From: Hyperoodon ampullatus
Lineage: Eukaryota; Chordata; Mammalia; Artiodactyla; Ziphiidae
Direction of reading: 5' to 3'
NCBI GenBank assembly: GCA_949752795.1
Contig: OX457062.1
Span: 89,889,777-89,953,776 of the forward strand
DNA length: 64,000 nucleotides
Shown here: one piece after another, positions 40,545 through 52,480 of the stretch
Layout: each line of letters begins with the position of its first letter
Numbering within the stretch: the first letter of the stretch is position 1
Translations under genes and position numbers: made by a program
The notes under the pieces: model-generated
The model's input: the letters and a program-made list of their open reading frames with translations, nothing else
What the model was told of the DNA's origin: nothing
Database searches by the model: none

Positions 40545-42329
40545 CTCTTCACCGCCCAAACTATCAACTACACAAAGGAGAGAGAAGTGTCCCCAAATGT
40601 CTCATCATGAAGCACCTGGAAACAGAGGGAGCATAAGCGGGGAAAAATATTTATCTTCAAGTTACTTCATGTACATTTCTACACGATGACGTTTTCCACA
40701 TACTTCTCTGATAGGATTGCAGTAGATTCTAGCACTTAGGTAGATACTAGTACAGTTAACTAAGTGAGGTTATACCTGTAACTACTGAAAAACCTGAAAT
40801 CAATAAATTTTTAAATCACTTACCACACTTTCACTTTTACATGGACTAGTAATCTCTTCTCTGGGCCTTGATGTCCCTAACTATCCCTCCTAGACGTCCC
40901 AAGTACTTTTGAGATTTGAGATCATGAGATGGGTGATAATTACACTTCAATATCCTCCTAAGCAATATTTGTGCTTGATGTTACTTGAATACAAATACAG
41001 GACCAAAATGAAAGTTCTAACAAAAATTACTAAATATGCACTTCATACACAGGGCCCTCCAGCACACAGATAAGTTCAAAGTATGATGTGAAATTTCCCA
41101 GCAAGACCCCCAAATATGCCTTCCCTGTTTTCCAACTTTAAATGTATACATATATGTACAATTTTAACAAGCATGCAGGAAACAATGAATTTTAAACTAG
41201 GCCAAAAAAAGGTTAAGTCCACGTGTATAAACATTCTTTAACACACTACAGCTTTCCCATTTCATTTATTTCTTAGGTGAATGAGAAATCTAGTTTCATA
41301 AAATAATAACTTGAAAGTTCACGTGTATACGTATTTTTAAAATACTATGCTCCCATGTAATGTCTAAGGTTAATGGAAAACCCATTTTCAAAAATTTAAT
41401 TAAGGACTTGGGATTTTAAAATTCTCAAACCTGACTAAACCAATCTAGGGTATTCTTAATTTAAGAGATAGACCATAATGACAATTTCACAAGCAGCTTC
41501 TATACACCTCGAATTTCAAAACATAAGCACACTTTCCCTAATGACCACTTCACCAAACTGTACCTTATTGACCCAACTGGACTACTGCCACCCAGAACAG
41601 GAAGAGCAGGGAATACAGCAGAGGGAAGGCAACTTGCACAACACTGTATGTACCATCTTCTCCTTGGGTCAAATCCTACACAGATGCACTCAATTCAGGT
41701 AGAGAAGTTTCTAGGGTAAGAAACTTTTGTTAATGCTCCCACTTAAAAACAAACAAAAAACACCTGAGTGATAGGATACTCAGTGACAGGTGAATAGTTA
41801 ATGCTCAATGATGATACACAGGACACTAGTTTCTAAAGATTATCATGGATTCACTTTTAACCATCTACTTCCTCATCTATGAATTAAGAGTATTAAAATT
41901 CTTCATAGGTTTTGAGTACAAAGTGCAGTAACATGAAAATAAAAACTTAACTTCTACATAAACATAATCCCACTACAGAATGAGCTAGTCTGGGAGTTTA
42001 AGGAAGCCGATTACTTAGTCTGGGTTTCTCACAAGGTGCTGACACAGCTGGAAGCATGCGGGTCCTAATCCAAGGGGAGGAGCTGTGTTACCTGAACCAT
42101 GGCCATTAACAACTGGCTTCTGCAAGTAACAAGTGGCAGGTTACCTACTGACCAATAGTGGCCTGTGAAGGACAAGTCACTTCAATTTTATATGCAAATC
42201 CTATTTGAATTATCCGGAACATCCAGAAATATTATCCGGTTTGACGAAAAGCTCAGGCATGGAGAAAAGCAACCTGCCACGATTTGAGATCAGAGACTGT
42301 ATAACACGGAGGGAACCCTCCAACTGTGG

Positions 42330-42480
42330 TGGACGTAAGTGAGATGCATCTGGTTCACAGCATTTCACAGACGGAGGAACTGAATCTCCGAAGTTAAATG
42401 GCTTGCCCAAGATTACAGCATGTGAAAGGCTACAGCGAACTTCAAAACCCCGGTGTCTGAACCCTCAGTCGGGGCTTTTT
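42330..42480 (-). repeat. MIR-like fragment upstream of the EI24 CpG island start
   Basis: Text ACAGACGGAGGAACTGAATC and GGCTTGCCCAAGATTACAGC resembles MIR in reverse orientation. EI24 intron 1. Confidence 0.5.
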
Positions 42481-42729
42481 ACTCAAGCTTTGCGATGAGG
42501 ATTTTTGTTTAACCCGAGCATCCCATGGACAAAATGTCTCGTAAACCTGTAAATACAACTGGCCATTAAATTCCTAAACAGTCATGAGAACTTATTAAGC
42601 ATCTACTGAGGCACGGTCCTGTACTTTCATTTCTAAGTCACTAAACCCAGAAACCCAAGTCCGGAAAGCAGGAGGCTGTCACATCCCACTCCAGTTTCAC
42701 TAAAGGTAAGCATCCTCACATCCCACAGG

Positions 42730-43440
42730 GCTCCCCGGATGCTCAGAGCCCACAGGTCCCTTCGGACCCGTTTCCCCCCAGCTCCTTGGCAAACCCGACT
42801 GGAAGCTGGTCTCCCTCCGCAACCACAGCCGTGCACGAGGCGCGGGGCACGCTCACATCCCGTCACGCGGGGAGCTAAACACAGCCGCGCCGCACCTGGG
42901 CAGAGGCTCGCCCGCGAGTGCGGGCTGCGTCCCGCGCCCCGGCCCTGCCCCGCCGCCGCAGCACCTTCCCGCCAGGCGTCCCCGCGCGCAGCCCCCGCCC
43001 GCACCTCCCAACCCCGCGCTCGGGCCCTGCTGCCCTCACACGCCCTCGCCGCCCCAGCCACCGGGGCCCCTGCCGCGCGCGCAGGCTGCGCGGCGCCAGG
43101 GCCTGGCTCGGCAGAACTGCACCTACCCGGCAGCTCTGCCCCCGCGGCTCCGGCTCCGGCCCGGCCCCTGGCCCACCGCTGGCCCGCTCGGCTCCTCCAC
43201 GCCCCTCCGCACCCCTCCGCGCCTGGCCACCCGCTCCCGCCAGGGCGCTCCCAGGGCCGGGGCCGCTGCGCCCACACTGGGCATGCCCGGGCCGCACGGG
43301 GCCGCTGGGAAGTAGGGCGGGCGCAGAGTCCAGCCGCCTGGGCGGAGGGGGCGGGGCCTCGGCGGCGGAGGGGGCGGGGCCGCGTTGCGACTGAGCCTGG
43401 GAAATGCAGTCCATCCTCTGGGCCCACCCGCGCCGCTTCC
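42730..43440 (-). promoter_or_regulatory. EI24: EI24 CpG-island promoter with GC boxes
   Basis: The block is very G+C-rich with dense CpG. Two identical GC boxes (GGGGGCGGGGCC) start at 43347 and 43370, inside a 23-bp tandem repeat (43341-43382). No TATA box is visible. Long overlapping ORFs on both strands here are Ala/Pro/Arg/Gly-rich and reflect composition, not protein coding. Confidence 0.75.
43125..43330 (-). other. EI24: EI24 first exon (non-coding), approximate
   Basis: EI24 coding begins in the exon at 40503-40567, so a 5' UTR exon must lie upstream. Within the CpG island the best minus-strand donor is CGG followed by GTAGGT at 43125-43126. Other weaker donors exist (for example GTGCGG near 42893). 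The right edge is placed just before the GC boxes and is uncertain. Confidence 0.35.
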
Positions 43441-44714
43441 GGGGATGCCTTACTTCCTGATGCCGTATCGTGTTCTTTGCTCTCTCCCATTTACTTCTGC
43501 AGGGTTGATTGTCTTTCTATTATGAAGCCTAACAGCAGAACAATAAAATGCAGAAGTATCTTGGTCCCTTTGGTTGGAGACTTCAGTAACCAAAGGGTAC
43601 TAAGAAATGATGGGTTTAAATCAAGGTCACTTAACGATTAAGGATAAAATGACTAAGAATAGGTCAAGCTGCCATGCAATTCGGCTGTATTAGGCGTGTT
43701 CTCTGACAGCAAAGTGTTGTCTGAGATTAAAACGATCAAGTAAATAGAAATGAAACTGTTTTCATCGCTGTCCTCAGCAGTCCGTCTGTCTCTACCCCAG
43801 GGACGGCAATTTCTTGGCATCAAACCATCAAGCCTGACATATAACCTTTTTCTCCCCTATTCCCAGCCTCTTATATCTCTCACTCCCCATTTTTTCCTCT
43901 TTTTTCCACTTCCTATTTTCCTTCACCTCTAGGTGTGCTTAGAGCTGCTCCACTCAGGCCACCTATAAAATCAGATTTTTACAACTGGAAGCTCTTTAGT
44001 ATAACCTTACATAGTGTGAGCCCAGGTATCAACTGACTTACTCAAGGTCAGTGGCAGAACAACTACCCAGACCTCCTGACTCTCCTCTAGTTAGTTCAGT
44101 GGGCTGGGGGGTGGGGTCGTTGACCTCTTCTACCCTGCCCAACTTCCAGCCCCATTCCAGAACAGACGAGTCCCCTACTCTGAGCCTGTGGAAACTACCT
44201 TCTCTTTCAGGAAGAGGGTCACGAAGTTGAAACGAACACGATGGGAGAAGAGAACTAAGCATTCAGAGTAGCAGAAGCCCTGAAATAAAAGGTCCAACCT
44301 GGGATTTATAAATGTAAACTCCTTTGGAGACGGGACCTCTTTCTTATTTATTTTAGCCTTGGCAATAATCTCATTTTCACTGAGACCAGATCTATGAATA
44401 CCCACTTGTTTCCTTTTCTTATAAATCTATTGCTTGATTTACTCCACGATTAAAATCATCACAAAGAGGAGACATTCCTAAACTTCCTTTTTGCCCCATA
44501 TGAGTAAATATCTTCAACTATTTATTATAAGGAACTACATAGAAAAGATTTTTATTTCTTTTGGAATTTTGATTAAAATAAGCAGTTTGCTGAGGCTTAG
44601 ATATCTTATTATAAAGAGGCTAAGTGGTTTAATGATAAAATGATTATTGTAATTATTAATTACAATAGCAGCAATTCCTCCAAACTCTATCGTTTCTCAA
44701 AAGTGTGAATTTAG

Positions 44715-44904
44715 GGGACTTCCCTGGTGGTCCAGTGGTTAAGAATCTGCCTTCCAGTGCAGGGTACATAGGCTCGGTCCCTGTTCGGGGAACTAAGATC
44801 TCACATGCCACAGGGCAACGAACCCTGCCACAACTAGAGAGCCTGCGCGTGGCAACCCAATGCAGCCAAAAATAAATAAATAAATAAATAAATAAATATA
44901 TTTT
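44715..44904 (+). mobile_element. CHR-type SINE with target-site duplication
   Basis: Starts GGACTTCCCTGGTGGTCCAG and ends in AAAT repeats. A 16-bp duplication with two mismatches (AAAG(T/C)GTG(A/G)ATTTAGG) flanks it (44699-44714 and 44905-44920). Confidence 0.9.
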
Positions 44905-45554
44905 AAAGCGTGGATTTAGGAAGAATTTAGTAGATATGAGTCTACTCTAATTTGCTTGATGGAAGGACATCTTACAAATCCCAACACGTATAATACAGTC
45001 CAGATTTTAAAAACAATAATAATTATACATTGCATTTTTAAAGAGCTCTTGCATACTTATTAAAGATTAGATGCCATCTGTGAAACAACTAGGAGAGGCA
45101 TTATTTTCCTAATTTTACAAATGAGGAAGCTGTGTGGCAGAGCATGAAACTCAGAAAACTTGATCTCCTGTCTAGCTATGAGCCTTAGTTTCTATAGCAC
45201 AAGGCTGCTAAATGGGACCTATATGAAGGTCCCTTCTAACTCTATGGTTCCTTGATTTAGTGAATTGGTGACGATACCAGATCCGAGGCCAGATATTCTA
45301 GTTTCTAGCCTTGGAATCTTCCAGGGGAGAGAGATGCTGTGGTTTCCTAAGTATCTACCATGTACCAGGGCTTTCCTATTTATTATTTCACAACAACCAT
45401 CTAAGTGTTGTAACTGATCAAAAAAAAATCCAGCCAAGTTTGGCGGATTCCCAGAACCATGCCTTTTTCTTTACCATACCTGCCTTCCGTTATGGATCAC
45501 AAGTCCACCCAGTTAAATTTAGGCTTTGTATTATCACCACTAAGGTAACACTCC

Positions 45555-45670
45555 TCAAATTTTAATGTGAAAACCAATCACCTGGAAGTCTTGCTAGGTA
45601 CAGATTCTCATTCAGTCCATCTGGGGTGAGGACCAAGACTCTGCATTTCTAACAAGCTCCCCGGCAATCT
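45555..45670 (+). mobile_element. MER5A/MER20-like hAT relic
   Basis: Contains CAATCACCTGGAAGTCTTGC, GATTCTCATTCAGTCCATCT and CTGCATTTCTAACAAGCTCC. Confidence 0.6.
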
Positions 45671-45964
45671 ACATAAGCATTCGCCTACTGCCTGTTCTCT
45701 ATCTACCTACCTTGGCTAGACATTTGGAATACTTAATGCCCTCAACTTGCCTCTCTTCAGTGGGAAAACAGACAAGGTAATGCAATGTGATAAAAACGAA
45801 GTCCTGAGGAACAATGAGGAATTAGCAAAGAGAAGAAAGGGTGGGAAGGGAATTCTACTCAGAGGAAAAAGCACAAGCAAAGCTACCCAGCATATTTAGA
45901 GCACTGTAATTTGTTCATTATGGCCAGAATAGAATAGGAGGAGAAATGGCAAGAGATAAACTTC

Positions 45965-46340
45965 CAATTTACTGAGTGCCCTCTATTTGCCAGACCCTTT
46001 TCAAATAATAGGATTTAGTGGCAAGCAAGACAGACAAGATGTCTGCTTTAATGGAGTTTACATTCAAGTAAATAGATAGAATAGAATAAAATAAGGTAAT
46101 AGTGATAAGTGATTTTTAAAAACAAGCATGAAAATGTCATAGAGAACAGCTGGCCGGGCGGCTGCCATTGGCTATTTGAAGGGAAGGAGCTGACTTGAAT
46201 GTGTTGAGATTTGAATACAGAGAAGAAGCCAGCCTTGTAAAGGTCTGGGGTTAGCAGAGGGAGCCAAGTACATAGCCCTAAGGCAAAAACGTGCTAGTAT
46301 GTGGCAGGAACAGAAATAAGGACAGTATGGCTGCGCATAT
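45965..46340 (+). repeat. Ancient interspersed repeat, 5' half
   Basis: Contains TTTACTGAGTGCCCTCTATT, TAATGGAGTTTACATTCAAG and GGAGCTGACTTGAATGTG. It looks like the first half of a mammal-wide relic that resumes after the L2 fragment at about 47110. Confidence 0.45.
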
Positions 46341-46399
46341 GATGAAGTCATAGTTGACTGCCTCTCCTTTACCTCCCATATCCAATCAATTACCAAGTA

Positions 46400-47100
46400 G
46401 TTTTGATTCTACCCCCTAAAAAATGTGTTCAAATCCACCCCCCTCGATTTTATCTCGACTGCCACCATCATCTTTCACCTAAATTATTGGAAAAGTCTTC
46501 CTGCTTCCAATCAGCTACCTCTAATCCATTCCCTACACAGCAGCCAGATAGAGCTTTAGAAAATCGAAATCTGATTCTTCTTCTTTCTGCCTAAGAGCCT
46601 TCAGTGGCTCCCATTCCCAACAGAATAAAGTCTAAACTCTTTATCATGATTTATAAGGGCTGTGGGTGTCTGGGTCTGCATACCTCTTTCACCACATGTC
46701 TCTCTGTACTCTTTCAGTCATCATTCCTAAAATACACCAACTTCCTCTTCCTTCTGAGTGTTCATATGACATTCCCTCTGCCTTCCTCCATCCTCTCCAC
46801 GCATAAACCTTTCTCCTGGCGAGTCCTCCTCATCCAGCATATCGGCTGTGAAACCTTCCCCAACTACCTCCCTGCTCCTGCTTTGAGCTCCTGGAACACC
46901 CCGAACTTCTCTTATCAAAGTATTCACCCTGCTAAATTGTAATCACTTATTTAATTATCTGTCTCCCCCATTAGACTAGGGAATAGACTAAGGAAGACCA
47001 TCACTGCTTTCTTCTGTTTTATATCCCCATGCCTAGCACAGGGTCTAGCATTGGAATAGGGACTCAAAAATTTGTGAAAGAATAAGTGAATAAATTAATG
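46400..47100 (+). repeat. L2 LINE, long 3' fragment
   Basis: About 700 bp of L2: CTAAGAGCCTTCAGTGGCTC, GAATAAAGTCTAAACTCTTT, GTGAAACCTTCCCCAACTAC, then CCATGCCTAGCACAGGGTCT and a GAATAAGTGAATAAATTAAT end. The ORF across 46604-46942 is part of this relic, not a gene. Confidence 0.8.
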
Positions 47101-47109
47101 GAAGTTGAG

Positions 47110-47620
47110 ATAGGCAGATAAATGATAGCTTTAAGTCATCACATAAAGTTTGAACACTATCTTGGTGGCAGCAAGGACCTACTGAGAGACTTTAAGGAAA
47201 ATGATACGATTATATTCGTATGTACAAAAGACCGCTCTCGTAGCAAGGAGACACATGGATATAAGGTGAATGAGATTGGCAGTAGTGAATGTAGAGGCTA
47301 GAGGCTGGTTGTTTCCATTATTCAAGGGACAAATGATGAAAACCTGAATCTGTAGAAAACAGTTTAGAGAGATAGCAAGAAGGAAGAAACTTAAGGACCT
47401 GGTGATTGGGTGAGGAGGTAGAGAGAAAAAGGGCTCAAGACTAGCACTTATATTCCTAGGTTGGCTAACTTGATGGATAGAAATGTCATTCCCTGAAACT
47501 GGAACTATATGAGAAGTAGAAATTATGGAGGAAGATAAATTATGTTTTAGATATGTTGAGTTCCAGGTACCTGCCATATGTACAACTGGAGATATTTTAG
47601 TAGGCAATTGAATCCGGACT
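47110..47620 (+). repeat. Ancient interspersed repeat, 3' half
   Basis: Contains AACACTATCTTGGTGGCAGC, AATGATACGATTATATTCGT, TAGATATGTTGAGTTCCAGG and AACTGGAGATATTTTAGTAG. It continues the unit that stops at about 46340. Confidence 0.45.
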
Positions 47621-48406
47621 TAGGAAAGAGATCAGTGCATGCATATGAGGAAACTACTCAAGTTTGAGGAAGAGTCACCTGAAAGGCTTAGAGGAAATAA
47701 TCCTAGAACCTCACAAAGAACTAGGAATACTTCGTGTTGCCACCAGCCACAGTGGAAAAACCCATGATAATTAAAGGATGTAGGGTATAATAATGCCTGG
47801 AAAGATATTGCCTCAGTAGTGGGAAAAACTAGTTCCTACTAAAGGCTGCTCTGACAAAGCAGCCTACCTTTTTTGTCCTCCATGACAATGTTTAAATGCT
47901 GTCCTCATCCTTGAAAGTACTAAAGTGTTTCAGGGAAGGTAACTATATCCCAGGGAAAAAAAGCTCAAGAATATGTATATTAATCCAAAAACAGTCAACT
48001 CCCAGCAAGGAAACATTCATAGTGTTTGACATTCAAATAAAAAATGACCAGGCATGCAAAGATGCAGGAAAATATTCATAATGAGAATAACTGCTCAATA
48101 GAAACATCCATGAATGACACAAAGGATGGAGTGAGTCAATAAAGGCATAAAAACCTATTGTAACTGTTACCTGTTCAACAAGGTAAAGAAAAAAATTGAG
48201 TAAGTTGACACAAGAAGATACCAAAAAGGTCCAAATCAAACTTCTAGTGGTTTAAAATACAATGTCTGAGATGAAAATTTTTTGAAGAAATAATGGCTGA
48301 AAAGCATCCAAATTTGATGAAAACTATAAACTCACAGATAAGACCTAAATCAGAAGAAACATGGAAAAAAAAGTACAGCAAGACACATCATAATCAAATC
48401 GCTTAG

Positions 48407-48540
48407 GGGAAATTCCCTAGCAGTGCAGTGGATAGGACTCCACACTTCCACTGCATGGGGCACAGGTTCGATCCCTGGTCAGGGAACTAATATCCCACAA
48501 GCTGCGTGATGAAGTCTAAAAAAATTTTTTACTAAAAATT
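48407..48540 (+). mobile_element. Short tRNA-Glu SINE inside L1M
   Basis: Text ATTCCCTAGCAGTGCAGTGG and GGTTCGATCCCTGGTCAGGG. Flanks AAATCGCTTA and AAATTGCTTA are the likely target duplication; the L1 text resumes directly after. Confidence 0.85.
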
Positions 48541-48668
48541 TTAAAAATTGCTTAAAACCAGTCAGAGATGAAAAAGAAACATTATGTTTGGAGAATCAAA
48601 AATAAGAAAGACAGTAAACTTCTCATCAGAAATAAAGCCATATAACAATGTAGCAGCAACTTTAATTT

Positions 48669-48780
48669 TTTGTTTTTTGTTTTTTGGCCTCCGGGCATGT
48701 GGGATCTTAGTTCCCCCATCAGGGATGGAACCCAGGCTTATGGCAGTGAAAGCTCAGAGTCCTAGCCACTGGACCCCACA
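48669..48780 (-). mobile_element. Short tRNA-Glu SINE inside L1M, reverse orientation
   Basis: Contains GGGCATGTGGGATCTTAGTT and CTAGCCACTGGACC. It is more diverged than the other copies. Confidence 0.75.
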
Positions 48781-49679
48781 AGAAATATTAATGGAAGTTT
48801 TTTAGGAAAAAGGAATATCACAGCAGATGGAAACCCATGTTCACGCAAAGAATGAAGAGATCTAAGAAAGGTAAATATGTGCGTATAAAACAGTTTTTTC
48901 TTATTTCCTAGATCTCTGAAAAACAATGGGATGTTAAGAGCAAACATAATAATATATTGGAGGTTTATAACATATGTAGAAGTAAAACGAATGACAACAA
49001 TAGTATATAAAGTCCAGGAAAAGAGTAATGAAAGAATACTGTTTTAAGGTTCTTATCATATACACAAATATAATATTACTTGTAGGCTGAACTGTAATCA
49101 GTTAACGATGTAAGCTATAAACCCTAAAACAACCAGTAAAATAACAAATCGAAGAGCTATAGTTAATAAGCCAAAAAGGGAAATAAGATAGAATCATAAA
49201 ATATAGTTAATCCAAAAAAAAAAAAAAAAAAGAGAAAGAGAAAAAGGGGAGAGAGACAGATGGGACAAATAGAAAACAACAAGATATTAGATTTAAGTCC
49301 AGTCATATCACTAATCACATTAAATGTAAAAGGCCTAAACACCTCAATTAAATGCATGCATTTAATGAGAAAATGCATTGTAAATTGTACATCAGTAAGA
49401 TTTTGCTAGCTGCCTCTTTTGCCATCGCTGGAAGCAGGTATTCTAGGAGTCTTGGCCACATGGTCTGTAGATAGATAGTTAGAAGGAGCCCAAATTCAGT
49501 TGGCAAAGATCCCCTGCACAAATAAACCAGTGAAAATATATTTTAGACACTGAAAGGCATTATGAATAATACATTATAATGTCCTATCAGGCAGTGATTT
49601 GCAAATAAAATAGTAGAAGCCTTACTTTATTCACTTGAACTAAAATATTCAAATAAATTATTGATCACCATAACTGCTA

Positions 49680-49925
49680 TTCATTGAGGGCTTCCTACGT
49701 GGCAGAAACTGGGCTTGTATATTATTTAACGTAAACCTCAGCCAACTCTATATAAGTGTTGTTATCAATTGTTTCTCCCTCAGCTAACAGATAAGGAACT
49801 GAGATTTACAGAGGTTAAGTAATTGCCCAAGGACAGGCAGATAATAAGGGGCAGGACCCGTCCAAACACAGATCCATGTTACTCCAAAGTTTATACATTT
49901 AACCATTGTTCTATACTGTCTCCTG
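49680..49925 (-). repeat. MIR SINE, reverse orientation
   Basis: Contains GATAAGGAACTGAGATTTAC, AAGTAATTGCCCAAGGACAG and TTTATACATTTAACCATTG. Confidence 0.65.
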
Positions 49926-50027
49926 AAATTGAAGAGGAGACTTCTGGTTCAAGATGGTCACAATACCAAATAATTTATCAAACATCTGCCTAAGACCCAG
50001 TCCTGACACAGATGTTAAGATACACAG

Positions 50028-50069
<42 letters not shown>
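50028..50069. repeat. (GT)n(TA)12(CA)n perfect palindrome
   Basis: A GT run, a TA run and a CA run join to give 21-bp perfect inverted arms with no loop. The centre is between 50048 and 50049. Confidence 0.95.
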
Positions 50070-50070
<1 letters not shown>

Positions 50071-50169
50071 ATTTTTTTTGGATATCAGTTATAACTGAAT
50101 GAGTTCATTGAACTTAGTTTATGTGTCATCATCGGTCTGGGCATGGCCTTGCTTGTTTTGTTTGTTTGT

Positions 50170-50500
50170 TTGTTTGTAATTGAAGTATAGTTGATTTATA
50201 ATGTGTTAGTTTCAGGTGTACAGCAAAATGATTCAGTTATATGTATACATACTTTTTCAGATTCTTTCCTTTATAGGTTATTACAAAATAGTGAGTATAG
50301 TTTCCTGTGCTATATAGTAGGTTCTTGTTGTTTACCTATTTTATATATAGTAGTGTGTATATGTTAATCCCAAACTCCTGATTTATCTCTCCTCCACCTT
50401 TCCCCTTTAGTAACCATAAGTTTGTTTTCTATGTCTGTGGGTCTATTTCTGTTTTGTACATAAGTTCATTTGTATCATTTTTTTTAGATTCCATGTTTAA
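50170..50500 (-). mobile_element. Cetartiodactyl L1 3' UTR, reverse orientation
   Basis: Plus-strand text AATTGAAGTATAGTTGATTT, GTTTCAGGTGTACAGC, TATATAGTAGGTTCTTGTTG and CCATAAGTTTGTTTTCTATG is the complement of the young L1 3' end of cetartiodactyls. Confidence 0.85.
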
Positions 50501-51264
50501 GCGATATCATATATTTTTTTTCATTTATATGTTCCCCTTTATCACAAATAAAGGTGATAAAGGTGATTCTCCTCCTCCTTTCTCTATCCTTTCCTACATA
50601 AATGTTCCAAAATGTTTGATATGTATCATTTTATTTGTATTTGTTCTTATAAAATGTGAATTGTTTTATTATATGTACATAATTTTAAATTCCCTAAATG
50701 ATGTGCTATGGCTCTCAGCCTGTTTCTTTTTTCTGCCCAGGTCTGTTTTGAAGATGGCACCATGTTGGTACTAATTGACAGCTAATCCTTTACCTCTCCT
50801 TGCTGCCTGAGGAGGCAGTTTAATCTTGTCTTTTTTCTGCACACCCAGAGGGACCGTTCAGACATGGCTTTGAAAGTCAGATGTTTGCAGACCCTGTGAC
50901 AGGCTGAGCAGGATGGACTGGGTGGAGGAGGCTGTTACTCAGGTTCAAGTGGTTGTCGCCATTTGGCAATGCAACAAATGTTGCAAGATGATCAAATTCA
51001 GTAAGCGAGGCCAGAAATCAAGATTTTCACGTGAAATCTCCTGATTTTTTAAATGTTGGAAAAACTGAAGGCCAAATCAAATACTTCTGAAGGCTGGGTT
51101 CAGCCAAGAATTGCCATAGCCTGACTCGTACATTAAGACATTTGAATCAGAGAAGGAATGAGATCGGATTTGTGTTTCAGAAATTAAGAGGAGGATGAAA
51201 TAGAGTGGAAGGCAGGACACTGAAGATTATGACTTGAGGTTTGAATGTGAGTGAACTGAGGGGC

Positions 51265-51670
51265 GTATGGAATGAAATTCTGACACGTGCTGCACGGATG
51301 AACCTTGAAAACATTATGCTAAGTGAAAGAAGCCAACACAAGAGGATAAATATTGTATAATTCTACTCATATGAGGTCCCTAGAATAGAGACAGAAAGCA
51401 CAATAGTCGTTACCAGGGGCTGGGGACAGGGGGAGGCTGGGGAATTATTGTTTAATGGTTATGAAGTTTCAGCTTGGGATGATGAAAATGTTGTTGAGGT
51501 GGACGGTGGTGATGACTGAAACAGTAACGTGAGTGTACTTAATGCCATTGCAACAGTAACATGAGTGTACTTAGTGCCACTGCAACAGTTACATGAGTGT
51601 ACTTAATGCCATTGAACTGTACTCTCAAAAAGGGTTAAAATGGCAAATTTTATGTCATGTATATTTTACA
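51265..51670 (+). mobile_element. L1MA/MB-type LINE 3' UTR with an internal triplication
   Basis: Contains GATGAACCTTGAAAACATTA, CATATGAGGTCCCTAGAATA, CAGGGGCTGGGGACAGGGGG and GGGTTAAAATGGCAAATTTT. It ends at a CA microsatellite (51671-51712). Confidence 0.85.
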
Positions 51671-51678
51671 TACACACA

Positions 51679-51712
<34 letters not shown>
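51671..51712. repeat. (CA)n microsatellite
   Basis: About 20 CA units with one TC interruption, at the 3' end of the L1 copy that ends at about 51670. Confidence 0.9.
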
Positions 51713-51713
<1 letters not shown>

Positions 51714-51984
51714 GTTTACTCCCAAACCAACCTCTTCTGTCAACAGGGCAAAGATGAGTTTATTGCTTAGGACAGTAAGGGAGAATACCACCTGGACAGA
51801 ACTTCCACAGTATCTTAGAGGGAAAGGTTAAGTCAAAATTTATTGAGAATTCGAAGCTTGGTTCAAGGCAATTCTTTCCATACTTGGGGACTTGATTGGG
51901 TAAGACTGAGTAAAAATCATGACAGACTAGGAATGGTAGAAAAAGCAGGGTGAGGATTGAGAGCAGAGATTTAAAGGATCTTTT

Positions 51985-52185
51985 TTAAAAACAGCTTTAT
52001 TGAGATATAATTCCCATACCATACAATTCACCTATTTAAAGTGTACAATACAATGGTTTTTAGTAACTTCACAGAGTTGTGCAACCGTCATCACAATTTT
52101 AGGACATTTTCACTAACCCCCCAAATAAACCCTCTACCTGTTAGGAGTCACTCCCCATTTTCCTCCAACTCTCCCCATCCCCTCT
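51985..52185 (-). mobile_element. L1M 3' end fragment, reverse orientation
   Basis: Plus-strand CTTTATTGAGATATAATTCC, AAAGTGTACAATACAATGG and GAGTTGTGCAACCGTCATCA are the usual antisense L1M 3' text. Confidence 0.8.
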
Positions 52186-52480
52186 GTTGGGAGAAAAACC
52201 TTTCCCTCTACTAATTTAGGTTCAATAATGGGGGACTTTGAATTAACAATAGATGAACAGGAGAAAGGAAAACAAGTCTTATTCATAGGCATACAGGACC
52301 GTTCAGATGAAGAGGCTCTCTGAACTGCTGTGGGTAGAGGTTTATATATCAATTTAATAGAGGAAGGAGAAAGGAGAGAAAGAGAGCTTCTATGGGAAGT
52401 ACAAAAGGTTTGGTGTTTTGGGGTTTGTTTTGTTTTAAGAAAGACAAAAGGGCTTTTAGGGAAACAAATGCAAGACAGTT

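Larger units (their letters stand above)
47690..49385 (+). mobile_element. L1M LINE segment: ORF1 region to start of ORF2, broken
   Basis: The text runs from ORF1 (ATAATGGCTGAAAAGCATCC, GACACATCATAATCAAATCG, AACTTCTCATCAGAAATAAA) through the inter-ORF spacer (TATAACATATGTAGAAGTAA, AACCAGTAAAATAACAAA) to the beginning of ORF2 (CTAATCACATTAAATGTAAA). Two SINEs interrupt it at 48407-48540 and 48669-48780. Stops and frameshifts make it non-functional. Confidence 0.8.

Noticed and set aside
42633..43641. Long overlapping ORFs (up to 300 aa) on both strands
   Set aside because: They lie in the EI24 CpG island, are rich in Ala, Pro, Arg and Gly, overlap each other on opposite strands and show no domain. 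High G+C content removes stop codons by chance.
47179..47607. 142-aa minus-strand ORF
   Set aside because: It lies in an ancient interspersed repeat, has no domain and no promoter or splice context.
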